64,000 bases of DNA, from assembly GCA_016110215.1 (NCBI GenBank), contig JADWQD010000003.1, positions 2,728,001 through 2,792,000 on the forward strand. Reading direction: 5' to 3'. The DNA is from Capronia americana (taxonomy: Eukaryota; Ascomycota; Eurotiomycetes; Chaetothyriales; Herpotrichiellaceae). Below the pieces are notes generated by a model that saw only the letters and a program-made list of their open reading frames with translations, ran no database searches and was not told where the DNA came from. Every line of letters begins with the position of its first letter. Positions within the stretch are counted from its first letter, which is position 1. The translations under genes were made by a program, and so were the position numbers. Below are positions 9,900 to 20,852 of this stretch, piece after piece.

Positions 9900-10754
9900 A
9901 TGGCCTCCCCGCCACGACCCTTCGACGTGTCCGCCGAACTAAAGGCCCTGAGACATGAGAGGCAGAACCAAGACCTGCGCCGATTACCTCCCAATGCTAC
10001 GATTCGACGCCGCCCGCTGAACCACGCACCTATTGCCGACGTACGCTCGTCTGGCGCAAAGGCTCCCAAGGTCGTCTACGTCTCACGCCGCACACCCGCA
10101 ATCGCAGCGGTCAAGCGCGTGAAGCGATATCTGACCAGCATTGAGAAGCGCGCTCTGCAGAACGCAGGAGCGGCGGTCACGAGGAAGGGTGGACATGGGC
10201 CAAGAGGTGCGGTGGAGAAGGCGAACGAGGCGCTCGCGAAGAACAAGGAAGAGGTGTTGGTCAAGGCAAGTGGACGGGCGATGGCGCAGGCGCTCCGTGT
10301 GGGCGAGTGGTTCCGCACTCACGAGAAGGACATGCTCTGTAACGTGGAGGTCAGGACCGGAAGCGTCAGCACCGTGGACGACATTGTGGAAGGCCGTGGA
10401 GATGATGAGGACAAGGACGAGGACAAGGACAAGGACAAGGATGACGGCGAGGCGGCACAGGCAGAGGAAGAGTCGTCGAAGCCACAATACGGTGACACAA
10501 CTCTGGAGTTGCTGGGCGGGGTCGATACGACTATGCTGGGTTCAGCTGAGCAAGCTACATCGACTGGCGATTCGAAAGCCGAAGGTGTGGATGAGAAGGG
10601 CGGTGCGGACACTGGCATGGACGATTCGCTGGGAAAACAGTCGAGGCGGAAGCGGAAGAAGCGAAAGAGACAGATGTATGAAGCCGATGAATTGCCAGAA
10701 GCGCGCATCAGATGGGTCAACACGGTCGAGATTGCAATTTCATTGCAGGCCTGA
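9900..10754 (+). CDS. POP7: RNase P/MRP subunit POP7 (Rpp20, Alba-like)
   Basis: Intronless 284-residue protein. Residues of about 25-155 match the fungal Rpp20/Pop7 Alba-like fold. Seen: LPPNATIRRRPLNHAPI, then KVVYVSRRTPAIAAVKRVKRYL with the RNA-binding lysines, then VLVKASGRAMAQALRVGEWF and VEVRTGSVSTVDDI. It would act in the nucleus or nucleolus with Pop6 on the P3 domain of RNase P and MRP RNA for tRNA 5' processing and rRNA maturation. The C-terminal half is a low-complexity acidic extension with a Glu/Asp-Lys repeat (DNA about 10405-10443) and a basic RRKRKKRKR segment that could be a nuclear localisation signal. The extension is longer than in yeast Pop7. Confidence 0.85.
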   Translation: MASPPRPFDVSAELKALRHERQNQDLRRLPPNATIRRRPLNHAPIADVRSSGAKAPKVVYVSRRTPAIAAVKRVKRYLTSIEKRALQNAGAAVTRKGGHGPRGAVEKANEALAKNKEEVLVKASGRAMAQALRVGEWFRTHEKDMLCNVEVRTGSVSTVDDIVEGRGDDEDKDEDKDKDKDDGEAAQAEEESSKPQYGDTTLELLGGVDTTMLGSAEQATSTGDSKAEGVDEKGGADTGMDDSLGKQSRRKRKKRKRQMYEADELPEARIRWVNTVEIAISLQA

Positions 10755-11150
10755 CACTTGCAGGACACGGGCCAAGCACTCTAGAGGGTTTTGATCTGGT
10801 TCTTGTAACTGGAGGGATTTCATATCGCCATTGGGCATCTGCTCTCATAAGTATCGAAAACAATCAGTCGAAGCCCTCAGTTACAACCCGTAGGCACTAC
10901 CGCTCGGGGCCCCTCAACTGCGGAACTCCTATCTTGCATCTCATATGTATGCATTTCTTCAAGCTTACTTGCTGTGGCGGAACGCCGCAGCAGTGTGCTT
11001 GTCGGACGTGGATCGGTATCAACCATGTGACCTGGCTGTATCGTTCATGGTTTTCGGTCAGGCGCTGTCGGATGTTCATCAGTGTCGATACTCGCTCATG
11101 CTGCGATCCACGGATGAGGCCGATCAGCAAGGCTGAAATATCAAGAGCTC
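10755..11150. other. Convergent gap POP7/VPS29
   Basis: About 0.4 kb between the convergent ends of POP7 and VPS29. It is probably the two 3' untranslated regions; no gene or repeat was seen. Confidence 0.4.
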
Positions 11151-11920
11151 TTACGACTCGACAGGAGCAGGCTTTCTGAATGACACTTTCTCCACTGCGA
11201 CGTTCTCATTTCCGTTTTCATCCTTTCGCAGCTGATAGACGTATAGTACCAAGACATCTCCTTGTATCTGTCTCATAGTCAGCATCCGAATGCCAATCCA
11301 CACCCCGGTCAGCACGTACGTCCATCAAGCAGAAGCTTGGTATTGGCTCCTCGTCGATGGCTAACCAGCCTGTGCTGAATGCGCCTGTTGCGCTACCTGG
11401 ATTGACGAAGAATTTCCCTTCCAACTCGTACGCTTCGAACTTGTGGGTGCCTCCCCATAGCAGAACATCAACATCCATTTGCCGAGCTGCAATCAGCAGT
11501 GCGTCGGCATCGCCCGGGGGAATTACGGTGTGACCATGTGTGAAACCGATGCGGAGACCCCCATGTTGGACCACTTTGGACAAGGCTAGGCTGGACGCTT
11601 CTGTATCGAAGTCTCCCTTGACAATGTGCAGATCGGGAGCCGTCTGGCGCAGGAAATCGTATGTCTCTTTGTCGGTTATGTTGCCTAAGCACACCACTTG
11701 GCCGATCTTTCCCGGCGCAAGGAGCTTGCGGAACTGCGTCGCAGAACGTGAGCCGCATGCTCTGATCAGCAAATCTCTCGGCGGGGACTGACCTTGGGTG
11801 GAATCTCCTGTATCCAATGTGAGTACTTCAGCGCGTCCGCGAACATAACAGCCGAAGGCTTACCGGTGCCCGATCTGGAATGAAGAGGTCGCCAATGACC
11901 AACACCAATCTTGAGGCCAT
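11151..11920 (-). CDS. VPS29: Retromer subunit VPS29
   Basis: Predicted 200-residue retromer cargo-selective subunit with a metallophosphoesterase fold, acting in endosome-to-Golgi recycling with Vps35 and Vps26. Four exons: 11920-11864, a 15-nt microexon 11807-11793, 11733-11320 and 11267-11151. Spliced, the start reads MASRLVLVIGDLFIPDRAP, then EIPPK (the microexon), then FRKLLAPGKIGQ, an almost gapless match to the family. Later landmarks are CLGNITDKETYDFLR, VDVLLWGGTH, KFFVNPGSATGAF and PSFCLMD, followed by QGDVLVLYVYQL from the last exon. The ordinary phosphatase motifs are modified, as usual in Vps29, which is a scaffold rather than a phosphatase. Without the microexon and the last exon the protein would lose its N-terminal strand and C-terminus. 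Confidence 0.93.
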
Positions 11921-13147
11921 GCCTCTTCCCGCAGACGGTGCTTTCTAGCAGAAACAATTCATGTCCAAAGGGCTCACTTCGGTTGAAAGCACCAGCCGAC
12001 GATGGGTAAATTCAGGCGGAATGTCGGAGTCGCGAAGAGGTAGTGTTGCATCGGGGGGTTATTCATCTTCACATCTTATAGAAGGCGCATGCGAAACCCA
12101 GGTGATGCGAGGGGAAGGTGGGCCGACCACCAATGAGATGTCCGGGATGGCTGCGTTGGCCTCATCGGTGCAGGGCGTTGCGGCTGAAGCACTGCAGCAC
12201 ATCGCCAACACCAAGCTGAAACGTGGACTTGGGAAGGCAATTTTTGAGACATTCACTCACACCTTGCCATCTGATACCTTTTCCTGTTCGTCTTAACGAC
12301 CGTGCGTTCTCTCGAGGCCTTTGCCCGACGGCTTTCCACGCTTCAAGACCTATTTTCGGCCCTCCAAGTCATTCGCCACCTCGTATCCACTGCAACTCCC
12401 ATTCAGCACTACAAACTGCAGCTCAACAAAGCATCGCGAGACTTGTCTTCCTCCGCGGTGTAGACGGAGCTGCTTCGGTAAATATGCTGCTACTGCCAAA
12501 ACCCATCGTCGGGGTCATACCACCTCGCCGGTTCTGCTTGGTCTAGTAAACGTTAGTCGCAGGCAGATCGGGGCCGGGACTTGAAAGAGACTTGCCAAGC
12601 TGCGGGACAGCACCTCCCCAAAGGCTCATGCGCAAGCTGAATGAGGTCTGGTCGGCTCATCTTTTGTCAAGAATAATCCCCCTCCTTTCTCACTGCTAGG
12701 ATGCCCTAACTGCTTCCTGACCTCAGCCGGCTAGTTCTCTCTATCACTGCTAGTACTTCCGTTGTTTGTGTTCTCTCCTCGTGTTCGAACCTTCATGGAG
12801 GCTCTTTATCTGGTTCGCATGTGGTGTCATTTCCTATTCCGCCGACCGCCGACTTGACGAGCTACAGCTTTGAGACTAAGTCCGATACCATCGGGTGCCC
12901 AGTTACGTTGCTGCTCGAACACAGCTTTTGGGGGCCGTGTGCAGGGTTCGCAAGGCGTCAACAAAACGAATTATGACTGTGGGCAACAGGCAGTCAACTG
13001 GTGAACTGCCGATAAACAACTTCTCAACACCTTGAGATCCTGAAGATTCCGACGCTTCTAAGCTCCATATTTGTCGCAGTTGCAGCGGCTCTCCGTCACT
13101 TCCACATCTCTTGCTTTGCTTATTCGAGGTCCCGATGCCTATTGGTT
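11921..13147. other. Intergenic, 1.2 kb, no supported gene
   Basis: Divergent region between VPS29 and the second Zn2Cys6 gene. A 111-codon open frame at 11961-12296 has no recognisable family and overlaps the presumed VPS29 promoter. Pyrimidine-rich stretches at about 12680-12790 could belong to the leader of the regulator transcript. Confidence 0.4.
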
Positions 13148-14934
13148 ATGGGTAACATTGGCAGGTCCAGTAGAGGTTGCACCCGCTGTCGCAAACGGAA
13201 GATCAAAGTAAGGAATGCTGTAGCGAAGTTGAGGAAAATATTGACGTGGTCCCAGTGCGACGAGGGCAGACCAGGTTGCAGAAAATGCGCCCAGCTACAT
13301 CAACCTTGCCCTGGATATCCTTTCCAGCTACAGCTACAGTTCCGGGCACCTCAAGACAGTCCATCTTCAAGCTCAGGTCTAAAGCTGCAATTACCTGGTT
13401 CCCTTTCCCCGCCAGTTGGATCCACCATCCCGCGACGAAAGACGGGCTCGGAATTCCTGGTCAGAGTCAAGACCGAAGACGACGACGCGGACCACACTGC
13501 GTCCCAGAAGATTGCGCCTGCTCAACGGTCAATATCGCCTCCATTACGTTATGACATCCCTCATCAGTCGATGTGCTTCTTTCTCAACCTGTTCTGCTTC
13601 CAAGCAGGCCGCCTCTACTCATTTCCCGTCCTCGATTTCTTGCCGGACATGCTTCGGACCGCAGAAGACGGCTCATGCTTAAAGAAGGCCGCCATGGCAG
13701 TGTCTCGCATGACGTTGGCCGACAGATATAGTGGCAAAGACGTGAGGCTGCAGACCGGTAAAGAATATGGTCAAGCCCTGCGCCTAACCAATGCCACGAT
13801 TCGTGACACAAAGGCAAGCATACAAGATGAGACAGTACTGGCCGTTTGGCTTCTTGGGCTTTACGAGGTAAGAAGTGGCAGCTCCCGTACAAGTGCCCAA
13901 CTTACGACGTACCCAGATGGTCAGCGTTGTGCTCACTCACGGACGAACGAACGCCGACTCGCCAACGCTCGAGGAAGAATGGCAGGCACATCTATTGCAT
14001 GTCAGGGGTGCCATGAACCTATTGCGCCTTCGAGGAATGTCCCAGTTCACCACGGCGCGGGGAGAGAAGATCTTCCGCATCTTCAAAGCGGCGATTGTAG
14101 GTTGTGCTGACCACTGTACCCGACTAGACCTGCTAACTCTTACAGCAAATGCGACTTTTCATCTTGACTTCTGTCTTTTCGAAAGACTTCGACAACCTTG
14201 AGATTGACGTGTATCAGGATGAACATGAGTTCGTCCCTTCTCAAACAGCAAACAGGGCATCCGCGTACTTCCACCAAGTTGCCCGGTTACTGGAAAGGGT
14301 CAAACAGTTCATGTCTCAAACTCCATTGCCATCAGAAAAGACCAAAGCTGCAGCAGAAGTGTTCTTGAAGCGCGGCGAATCATTAGATGAAGACATGACA
14401 GGCTGGAGCAAAGATGAACCTGGCTGGGACATGATGAGGGTTCGTGCTCCGACAGCTGGCACGATGTGGGCTCTCTATCCCTCTCACGCGCGCTATCACT
14501 TCTACAGTTTTTGGGTTTTCTTATACTGGCTACGATTCCTCGCTGCTCGATACAAACTGTACGAGGGCCTCATCGAGCTGTTGAAACTTGATGTTGCACA
14601 GTCTTCTGCCAAGCGGCCCTCTGTCACTGGCACTGACGTTCGGATGTCCAAATACCGGAACTTTATCCAGACGACTGCATCCGAGCTCATTGGTCTGACG
14701 GCATATGCTCTGGGAGACGTGACACCTACTGGAGACTTCAACTCATCGATATCTGGCCTACATCCTAGGCAGGGTTTCCAAGAAATAAACGTCGTTGCGG
14801 CGATGCAGCTGGTCCTGCCGCTGAAGATGTTGCAGCGATCGGAATACCTCACGGCCACCCAAAAGGGCGCAGTTGACCTGGCAATCTCGCATATCGGTGA
14901 TGGATTCCGGCGTCAACCAATGGTGTTCGTTTGA
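13148..14934 (+). CDS. Zn2Cys6 transcription factor with fungal-specific regulatory domain
   Basis: Four exons (13148-13207, 13256-13867, 13917-14096, 14146-14934; introns 48, 49 and 49 bp) give 546 residues. The first intron lies between the third-Cys codon and the preceding Lys, a common position in fungal zinc-cluster genes. Because it is a multiple of three and has no stop it can be misread as coding. The N-terminal cluster is Cys11, 14, 21, 28, 31 and 38 (CX2CX6CX6CX2CX6C). The central and C-terminal parts resemble the Fungal_trans_2-type domain seen in regulators of secondary metabolism and stress: helical, with GLYE, HLLHVRGAMNLLRLRG and an LFSK-like region. The target is unknown. Neighbours are an intergenic amidase relic and a peptide transporter. 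Confidence 0.82.
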
Positions 14935-15540
14935 GGAAACGAACAGCTCGTCAGTGGCAGATCTTGGTCACCTTGAACGCACCACAACTTCACGCATCAG
15001 TGGTGCGGACAGGAGAATTGCGGAAGCACCTCGGGATTACCTGAAGTCAGGCGAGCATAGGCAGCGTCGTAGGTTCAGCCTTACCGTCTAGGCTCCTTGT
15101 CCTTGGATCTTCGGCAGCAGCGTGACCTAGCCGCTCCCGGAAGGCCGGCCGCTGTTTTGTACCTTCATTCAGCAGCCGAGCAGGATTCCAGATGGCGTGG
15201 GGACCGGTCGAGGAAAGCACCAGAGTCTGCTAAACCCATGGTGTGTCACTCCACAGCGAAACACTATTTCCGGAGTGTCGTGCAATAACTATGATGCGCG
15301 CCACAGCGATGCAACGGACGCTGCGAGAGCCACTTGTTGTCAGGCATTCACCTAAAACGGCCACCGTCGTGATGAACTCGTTCGGAATCGGTCAGCACAC
15401 CACCTCGGCAGTTCAGAGATTGCGGAATTCTCGTGAGCGCTCTACGACGTGTTGATGTCTAGAGTTCAAGAGTCCCTCCCATCACCAGAACTCGACCAAG
15501 CACTGCTCACCATAATTCCTCATCACGGCAAGATCTGCGT
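14935..15540. other. Intergenic downstream of Zn2Cys6 gene
   Basis: About 0.6 kb with short open frames only. It adjoins a possible amidase relic and may itself be decayed coding sequence, but no continuous similarity could be followed. Confidence 0.3.
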
Positions 15541-15830
15541 GCTGCTGTAATCTTGTCGAACCAAGAACATGGTGCGCTCTTCTCGATCCGCCGATAAGCG
15601 CATATCCCTATTGACGCAACACCAACTTCGAGGTCCTCTCGGGCAGGTGTAAGTACTACCGCTGATCAATAGCAGTCCTGCCACGGCGATAGAGTCCTTG
15701 AAGAAACAAGGTACGCCGTAGCACGAACTCGATTGCTTCAATCGTCTTGCCTATCATTCTTTGAAGTAACGTCACCGGCTTAGCTGAGTGCGGAACCAAA
15801 TCAGAGCCCGCTATTCTCCTGCCAAGCTGC
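15541..15830 (-). pseudogene. Possible amidase-signature gene relic
   Basis: On the minus strand one frame reads CYGVPCFFKDSIAVAG, close to the GxPxxxKDxI core of amidase-signature enzymes, including the catalytic Lys. An adjoining frame upstream (VTLLQRMIGKTIEAIEFVL) could be the preceding helix. The frames do not join, stops follow within about 50 codons, and the Ser-rich GGSSGG loop is not found nearby. The reading is of a decayed fragment. The match is short and chance similarity is possible. Confidence 0.3.
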
Positions 15831-16188
15831 CACATCACCTGCGGGCTTGTCTTGGCTTGCGCAGGTTGTGGGGGACTGCCAAGATGTTACAGAGGGATGA
15901 GGAGCCTTCCGCCGGTATCTGCGTCTATCTTGTCGCGAAGAGCTTGGCGAGACAGACCTTCCCAGTGGACAATGATGTGCAGGAATGACTTTATCTTTGC
16001 GCGCCTGCCTCTTGTGGAAGTCGTCAGTTTCGGTCAATCGATCATGGAGCACCAGAAGGATCCGTCCTTGCTGCTTGCCGTAACCGCGCTGGCAGCCTCG
16101 GTGATTTAATTGTGGTACTAATGCCAGGTCCCTACCCACAGCTGGTTTTTACCTCTCACCTCACTACTGTTGTTCGAACACCAACACC
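15831..16188. other. Promoter region of peptide transporter
   Basis: About 0.36 kb upstream of the transporter start. It overlaps an unsupported minus-strand open frame. No specific regulatory motif was identified. Confidence 0.35.
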
Positions 16189-18216
16189 ATGTCCTCTGGT
16201 GCCGCGAACATTGAGTCGGCGGAAGCTGCCGTTGCCAATTTTCCTGCAATGAAGAAAGGCGTGGTTGACGACGTGGAACAAGACAACAAAGCACGCGCCC
16301 AAGTCTCTGATAAAGAGGCGCTCAACGAAGTACTTGTGGGCCCCAATGGAGAGCAGTACCCAACGAGCGAGGAGCTCAAGACTTTGAGACGCACTCACGG
16401 TCACGTACCGTGGTTGCTCTACACTATCGCCTTTGTTGAGCTTTGCGAAAGATTTGCCTACTATGGAACCACCGTCGTTTGTAGGTCGCCGAGACGCGTC
16501 GACGGAACACTATCAATGCTGACACAGTACAGTTGCCAACTATATCAATTGGCCACTGCCTCCAGGATCCAGGACAGGGTCAGCTGGGACTGATGGCCAA
16601 GCCGGTGCTCTAGGCTATGGCTCTCAAGCTTCCACCGGCCTCATTCTTTTCAACAATTTTTGGTCATATGTGATGCCAATGCTCGGTGGATACCTGGCTG
16701 ACACGTACTGGGGCCGCTACAAGACGATTAACGTCGCTATCGTCGTCGCCACTTTCGGTCACATTATCATCCTCATCAGCTCCATTCCGGGGGTGATTGA
16801 ACATTCCGATACTGCCATTGGTGTGTTCTGCGTCGGGCTGATCTTCTTCGGAATGGGCGTCGGGTTCTTCAAGAGCAACATTTCTCCTCTCATTGCGGAG
16901 CAGTACGAGGCCGCTCACCCAAGACCGATTGTCTACATCGAGAAAAATGGAGAACGGGTCATCCATGATCCATATCTCACAATCTCTCGCATCTACATGC
17001 GGTATTACTTCTTTATCAATGTCGGCGCCCTTGTAGGGCAGATTGCGATGGTGCGTTTCGACTCTGCTTACCACGTTTAATCCAGACTAACACCAGCCTG
17101 TAGGTGTACGCTGAGAAATATGTGGGATTTTGGTTGGCATTCCTGCTACCCACGATTATGTTCCTTTTCTGCCCTCTTGTTATGATCTGGTGCCGCAACA
17201 GATATGTAAGGCATCCACCCACAGGCTCTGTTCTGTCCACAGCAGTGCGCCTCATCAGACTGGCCATGAAGGGAAAATGGACTCGCGCGAAAGAGGTGGG
17301 CGGCGATGCATTCTGGGACCGCGTCAAACCTTCTAATGTCGTCGACAAGCCTTGGTGGATGACGTTTGACGATGCTTGGGTTGAACAGATTCGACGCGGA
17401 CTCTCTGCCTGTGCCGTTTTCACTTTCCTCCCAATCTACTGGCTCAGCTACGTGCAGATGACGAATAATCTGGTGACTCAGGCAGGAACCATGAAACTGA
17501 ACGGCTTGCCGAATGACCTGGTTCAGAACCTGGACCCTATTGCCTTGCTGATTTTCATTCCAATCTGCGACAAGTTCATCTACCCAGCATTAGCGCGTAA
17601 AGGCATCAAGTTCACCCCGATCAAGAAAATCACATGGGGTTTCGGATTCGGCTGTCTCTCCATGGTGGTGGCTGCCATCATCCAGCACTACATTTATGTC
17701 AACGCCCCCTGCGGCAACAACGCCACCGACGGGGACTGCATTGCCGAACTTGGTCCTCCGGACATGAGCGTGTGGATTCAGACGCCAGCGTACGTTCTCA
17801 TTGCCTTTTCGGAGATCTTTGCGTCCATCACGTCGCTTGAGTACGCCTTCACGAAAGCGCCGAAGAATATGCGCTCCTTTGTAACCGGCTTGTACTGGTT
17901 CACGAACGCCTTCTCAAGTGCTATTGCACAGGCTTTCGTGCCATTGGCGGTCGACCCGTTGTTCACCTGGCTCTATACATCAATTGCTTGTATCAGTTTT
18001 GTGGGCATGGTGTTGTTCTGGATCTGTTTCCGCAATTTGGACAAGGAGGAAGACGCGCTCAATGCGTTGCCGGAGAGTACTTACCGAGGGCGCAGGAATA
18101 GTATCGTGGACGTCGAAGCGATCAGGGAAGAACAAATTAAGCAGGAGAAGATCAGGGAGGCGCAAGGGTTCACTCGCGGCCATACACAGGTCGCTGTTGG
18201 TGGACACGAGGCATAA
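16189..18216 (+). CDS. PTR2: PTR2-type proton-coupled di/tripeptide transporter (POT family)
   Basis: Three exons (16189-16480, 16533-17050, 17104-18216; introns 52 and 53 bp) give 640 residues, the usual size for fungal Ptr2. Seen: a long hydrophilic N-terminus; ELCERFAYYG in the first helix, carrying the ExxER-type proton-coupling motif; GGYLADTYWGRYKTI, the PTR2 signature; RYYFFINVGALVGQ, the second signature; and about twelve hydrophobic helices with a long central loop. The first intron ends at the second of two close AG dinucleotides (16531-16532), because only that one restores FANYINWPLPPGSRTG. It imports small peptides at the plasma membrane. Fungal PTR2 genes are commonly induced by amino acids and repressed by nitrogen; nothing here shows that directly. 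Confidence 0.9.
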
Positions 18217-18566
18217 GACTCGTGCAACTTAGCAAGGTAGTGGTGCTGGTGTGCAACCTCGGAAGATGCGAGGCTGCCTCACACTGAACGAGCTGTAATT
18301 CCTGTGAGATATTATTCCACTTCTGGACCTGGTAGTCTCATTTCAAGCACCTCGTACTCGTCGACAGCGCGTCGAAGTGAGTGGAGTGGCTGAGGCTGGG
18401 CGGCGCCACTCCTGATTGGCCAGCTCTAGGCACCAATGACATGACTCCCCGCGCGGGATTCTTGGATTCTTGTTCGCAGCGACAAAGGACATAATCGTAC
18501 ATGCGCGTTACCCAGTCGTCCTTTTCCTTCCTGTTCTATCTTTCACAACTCTTCCCGCCCGCCAGA
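18217..18566. other. Promoter region of TFIIF beta gene
   Basis: A 350-bp gap between tandem genes. No distinct element was recognised. Confidence 0.35.
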
Positions 18567-19851
18567 ATGGCAACCCTCCAGGGTACTGGAATACCCAAAG
18601 TCAAGCTAGAATCAGCCCCCGATGAAAACATCAAAGCAGAGCCTTCAGATACGCCGTCGCCCTTCCTCGACGATGATGAGGACATGTACGAAGATGCGGG
18701 AGATCTGGACTTCTCACAAGCAAATCAACAATTATGGCTCAGTCATATCCCACGGACCTTGTGGGAGAAGCTATCAAAGATAGAAGGTGACGACGAGATT
18801 GAGATCGGCAAGATTAGAGTAGAAGGTCCAGACACCAATCCGTCAAGGGTACGTTGGTCATGTCCAAGTCCTGGGTATTTGTTCCGTGTTAACACCGCCA
18901 TCTACAGGTCAGTCTGCTGCTGTACCCGAGTCCCGCATTGGAGAACGAACCGAGAGAATACAACCTTTTTGCTGCTCCTCCAGAGAAACAACGCTCACGC
19001 AGGCCCGGCCAAGCATTCGTCTTCTCAGAAAGGGACCTGGCAGGCTACAAGCCCAAGTCATTTACATGGGATGAAGTGGACGAGGAAGGCAACCCGGGAC
19101 AAGGGCGATCCAATCTCTTCGAACGGCACAGACGAGAACAGAAGAAAAAAGAAAACAAAGGCCGATTTGTACCCTACACTCGACGACCCATACCCAAACA
19201 GACAGCTATCACAGGCGCCATCGGCAGAGAGTTTGAAGCCGTGCCGGTGAAGAATGACGAATACTTCCAGCTGGAAAGCAAGCGAGCGGCCGCGATGCTG
19301 AAAGTCCGCGTCCATGAAGAAGCACTTTTCAGGACAGGTGACGACGACCCGGAGAAGCGCAGCAGAAACATATATAAGAGTCGGGCAGAAGCACAAGCGG
19401 CGGCCAAGGTACGTGGCCACTTTTTTCTCTTTCCTTCTTTCAGGTGCTGAACACGAACTAACACGCGTTGAAACAGGCAAACCAAGCAAGGAAACGCGCG
19501 GCAAAGGAAAACCGCGCCGCCCGCGTGGACAAGGACGTGCTCGTCGATAAGCTCATGGCTCTGTTCCGCCAACATCGGATCTGGGGTCTACGCGATCTCA
19601 AAGCAAAAGTCAACCAGCCCGAAGCCTACTTGCGCGAAACGCTCGAGGAGATCGCTTTTATGTGGAAGCAGGGCGACTTCAACGGCAAATGGGAATTAAA
19701 GGACGAATACAAGCAAGGTGACCAGATGCTTTTGAATCCTACGGGGGTGGAAATCGCGCCCAAGGCGGAGGATACAGATGCCGATACGAAGTCGGGAATG
19801 GATCTGGATGATGACGACGACGACGAGTTTGAGGACGTGGTTGACGGCTAG
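18567..19851 (+). CDS. TFG2: Transcription initiation factor IIF subunit beta (TFG2/RAP30)
   Basis: Three exons (18567-18848, 18908-19408, 19477-19851; introns 59 and 68 bp) give 385 residues. Predicted nuclear general transcription factor that, with TFIIF alpha, loads RNA polymerase II at promoters. Seen: an acidic N-terminus; QLWLSHIPRTLWEKLSKI, the start of the dimerisation domain; a long basic central insertion typical of fungal Tfg2; a YFQLESKRAAA segment; and a C-terminal winged helix (VLVDKLMALFRQHRIWGLRDLKAKVNQP...YLRETLEEIA). It ends in a poly-Asp tail. The start is the ATG giving MATLQGTG; an ATG 66 bp upstream opens a hydrophobic stretch not expected in this family. Confidence 0.9.
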
Positions 19852-20407
19852 AGGTCTTTACATCGCATCAGACTGCACAGCGACGGTGTTCTTCGGATGC
19901 CACGGTTCTTAATGAACTATGTTTGACTATTGATACGCCTGGGTTTGGGCCGGACACGTTGCTGCCATGGATTGGATCTTGGGGGGCTCTGTTGCAACGG
20001 CGACGAAACGGCATTCTTGGAGAGCATGAAATTGGCTTTATGCTTACGCGGCCCGCCAGGATACGCCATGTGAGGCTCGATATCGCGCAGTAGCTGGTCC
20101 TCGAGACATCTCGACCCGTTGTTCCAACGACCGCATCCACCCAGTCTCATACACCCCTTTGGATGCTCGCTATCAAAAGCTTCATTTGGATAGGCATCCT
20201 TCCTCGGAGACTCGCCTGTGGCCACCTTCCCTAGTGCCCGCTATGCTGACTCCGATGCGACCGAGCCACGGCGTGTAACCCCGACCACGGCAGAAGACGT
20301 GAGGGGCTACGAAAGATACTCGGGGAAGAGGGCCCCATGTCTGGGGACTCCATCCCTCCGTCGATCAGATCCTTGGCTGGCCTTGGGAGCAAGATGCAGG
20401 CTAGTCT
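19852..20407. other. Intergenic after TFIIF beta
   Basis: About 0.55 kb holding the TFIIF 3' region and distal promoter of the GMC gene. Open frames here are short and unsupported. Confidence 0.35.
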
Positions 20408-20507
20408 GAATATAGCTAATGCGCGGAGTACAAGCCACTCACGTGACGCTTTAATCCGAATACAGCTAGTACGCGGAGTGCAAGCCACTCACGTGCCGCT
20501 CTAGTCA
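20408..20507. repeat. Two 50-bp tandem repeats, each with a CACGTG box
   Basis: Units 20408-20457 and 20458-20507 are imperfect copies sharing GAATA-AGCTA, CGCGGAGT-CAAGCCACTCACGTG and CGCT blocks. The first copy carries the palindrome TCACGTGA (20439-20446), the second TCACGTGC (20489-20496). They lie about 350-450 bp upstream of the GMC oxidase start, in its presumed promoter. Spacing of the boxes is exactly one unit, 50 bp, close to five helical turns, so two bHLH dimers could sit on the same DNA face. Regulatory function is inferred. Confidence 0.7.
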
Positions 20508-20852
20508 GGGCGCACATCCTTGACGTCTTCTCATCCTCACTTCGTTCTACAGTATCAAAGATGTGCGCTGCCTCCTCCTGTCTCGGTTCAAATGCGGGGT
20601 TAAGGCCGTGTTTTGTGCATTGCCATCATGTGTCGTCAGTGTCGTCGATGTCCGGCACGCAGCCTAACCGGACCGAAATAGGCAAACCTCCATAGGCACG
20701 AGAATGAGGGGGTTAACTCCAACACCTTCGTCATGGGCCTATATCTGTGACTCGCAGCCGCGACCTGGTCAGCCCGGCATGTCGATTCGTGTGCCTCGCC
20801 AAAAGCAGAGTTGAGGACGTGGACGGATCTTTGCGGACCCGCGGCACCCATC
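20508..20852. promoter_or_regulatory. Proximal promoter of the GMC oxidase gene
   Basis: About 345 bp between the tandem E-box repeat and the start codon. No TATA box was placed confidently. Confidence 0.35.

Noticed and set aside
11961..12296. 111-codon open frame between VPS29 and a regulator
   Set aside because: No family resemblance; lies in a promoter region.
13208..13255. Coding read-through of the first intron in the second Zn2Cys6 gene
   Set aside because: It is in frame and open, but removing it restores KIKCDEGRPGC with standard cluster spacing.
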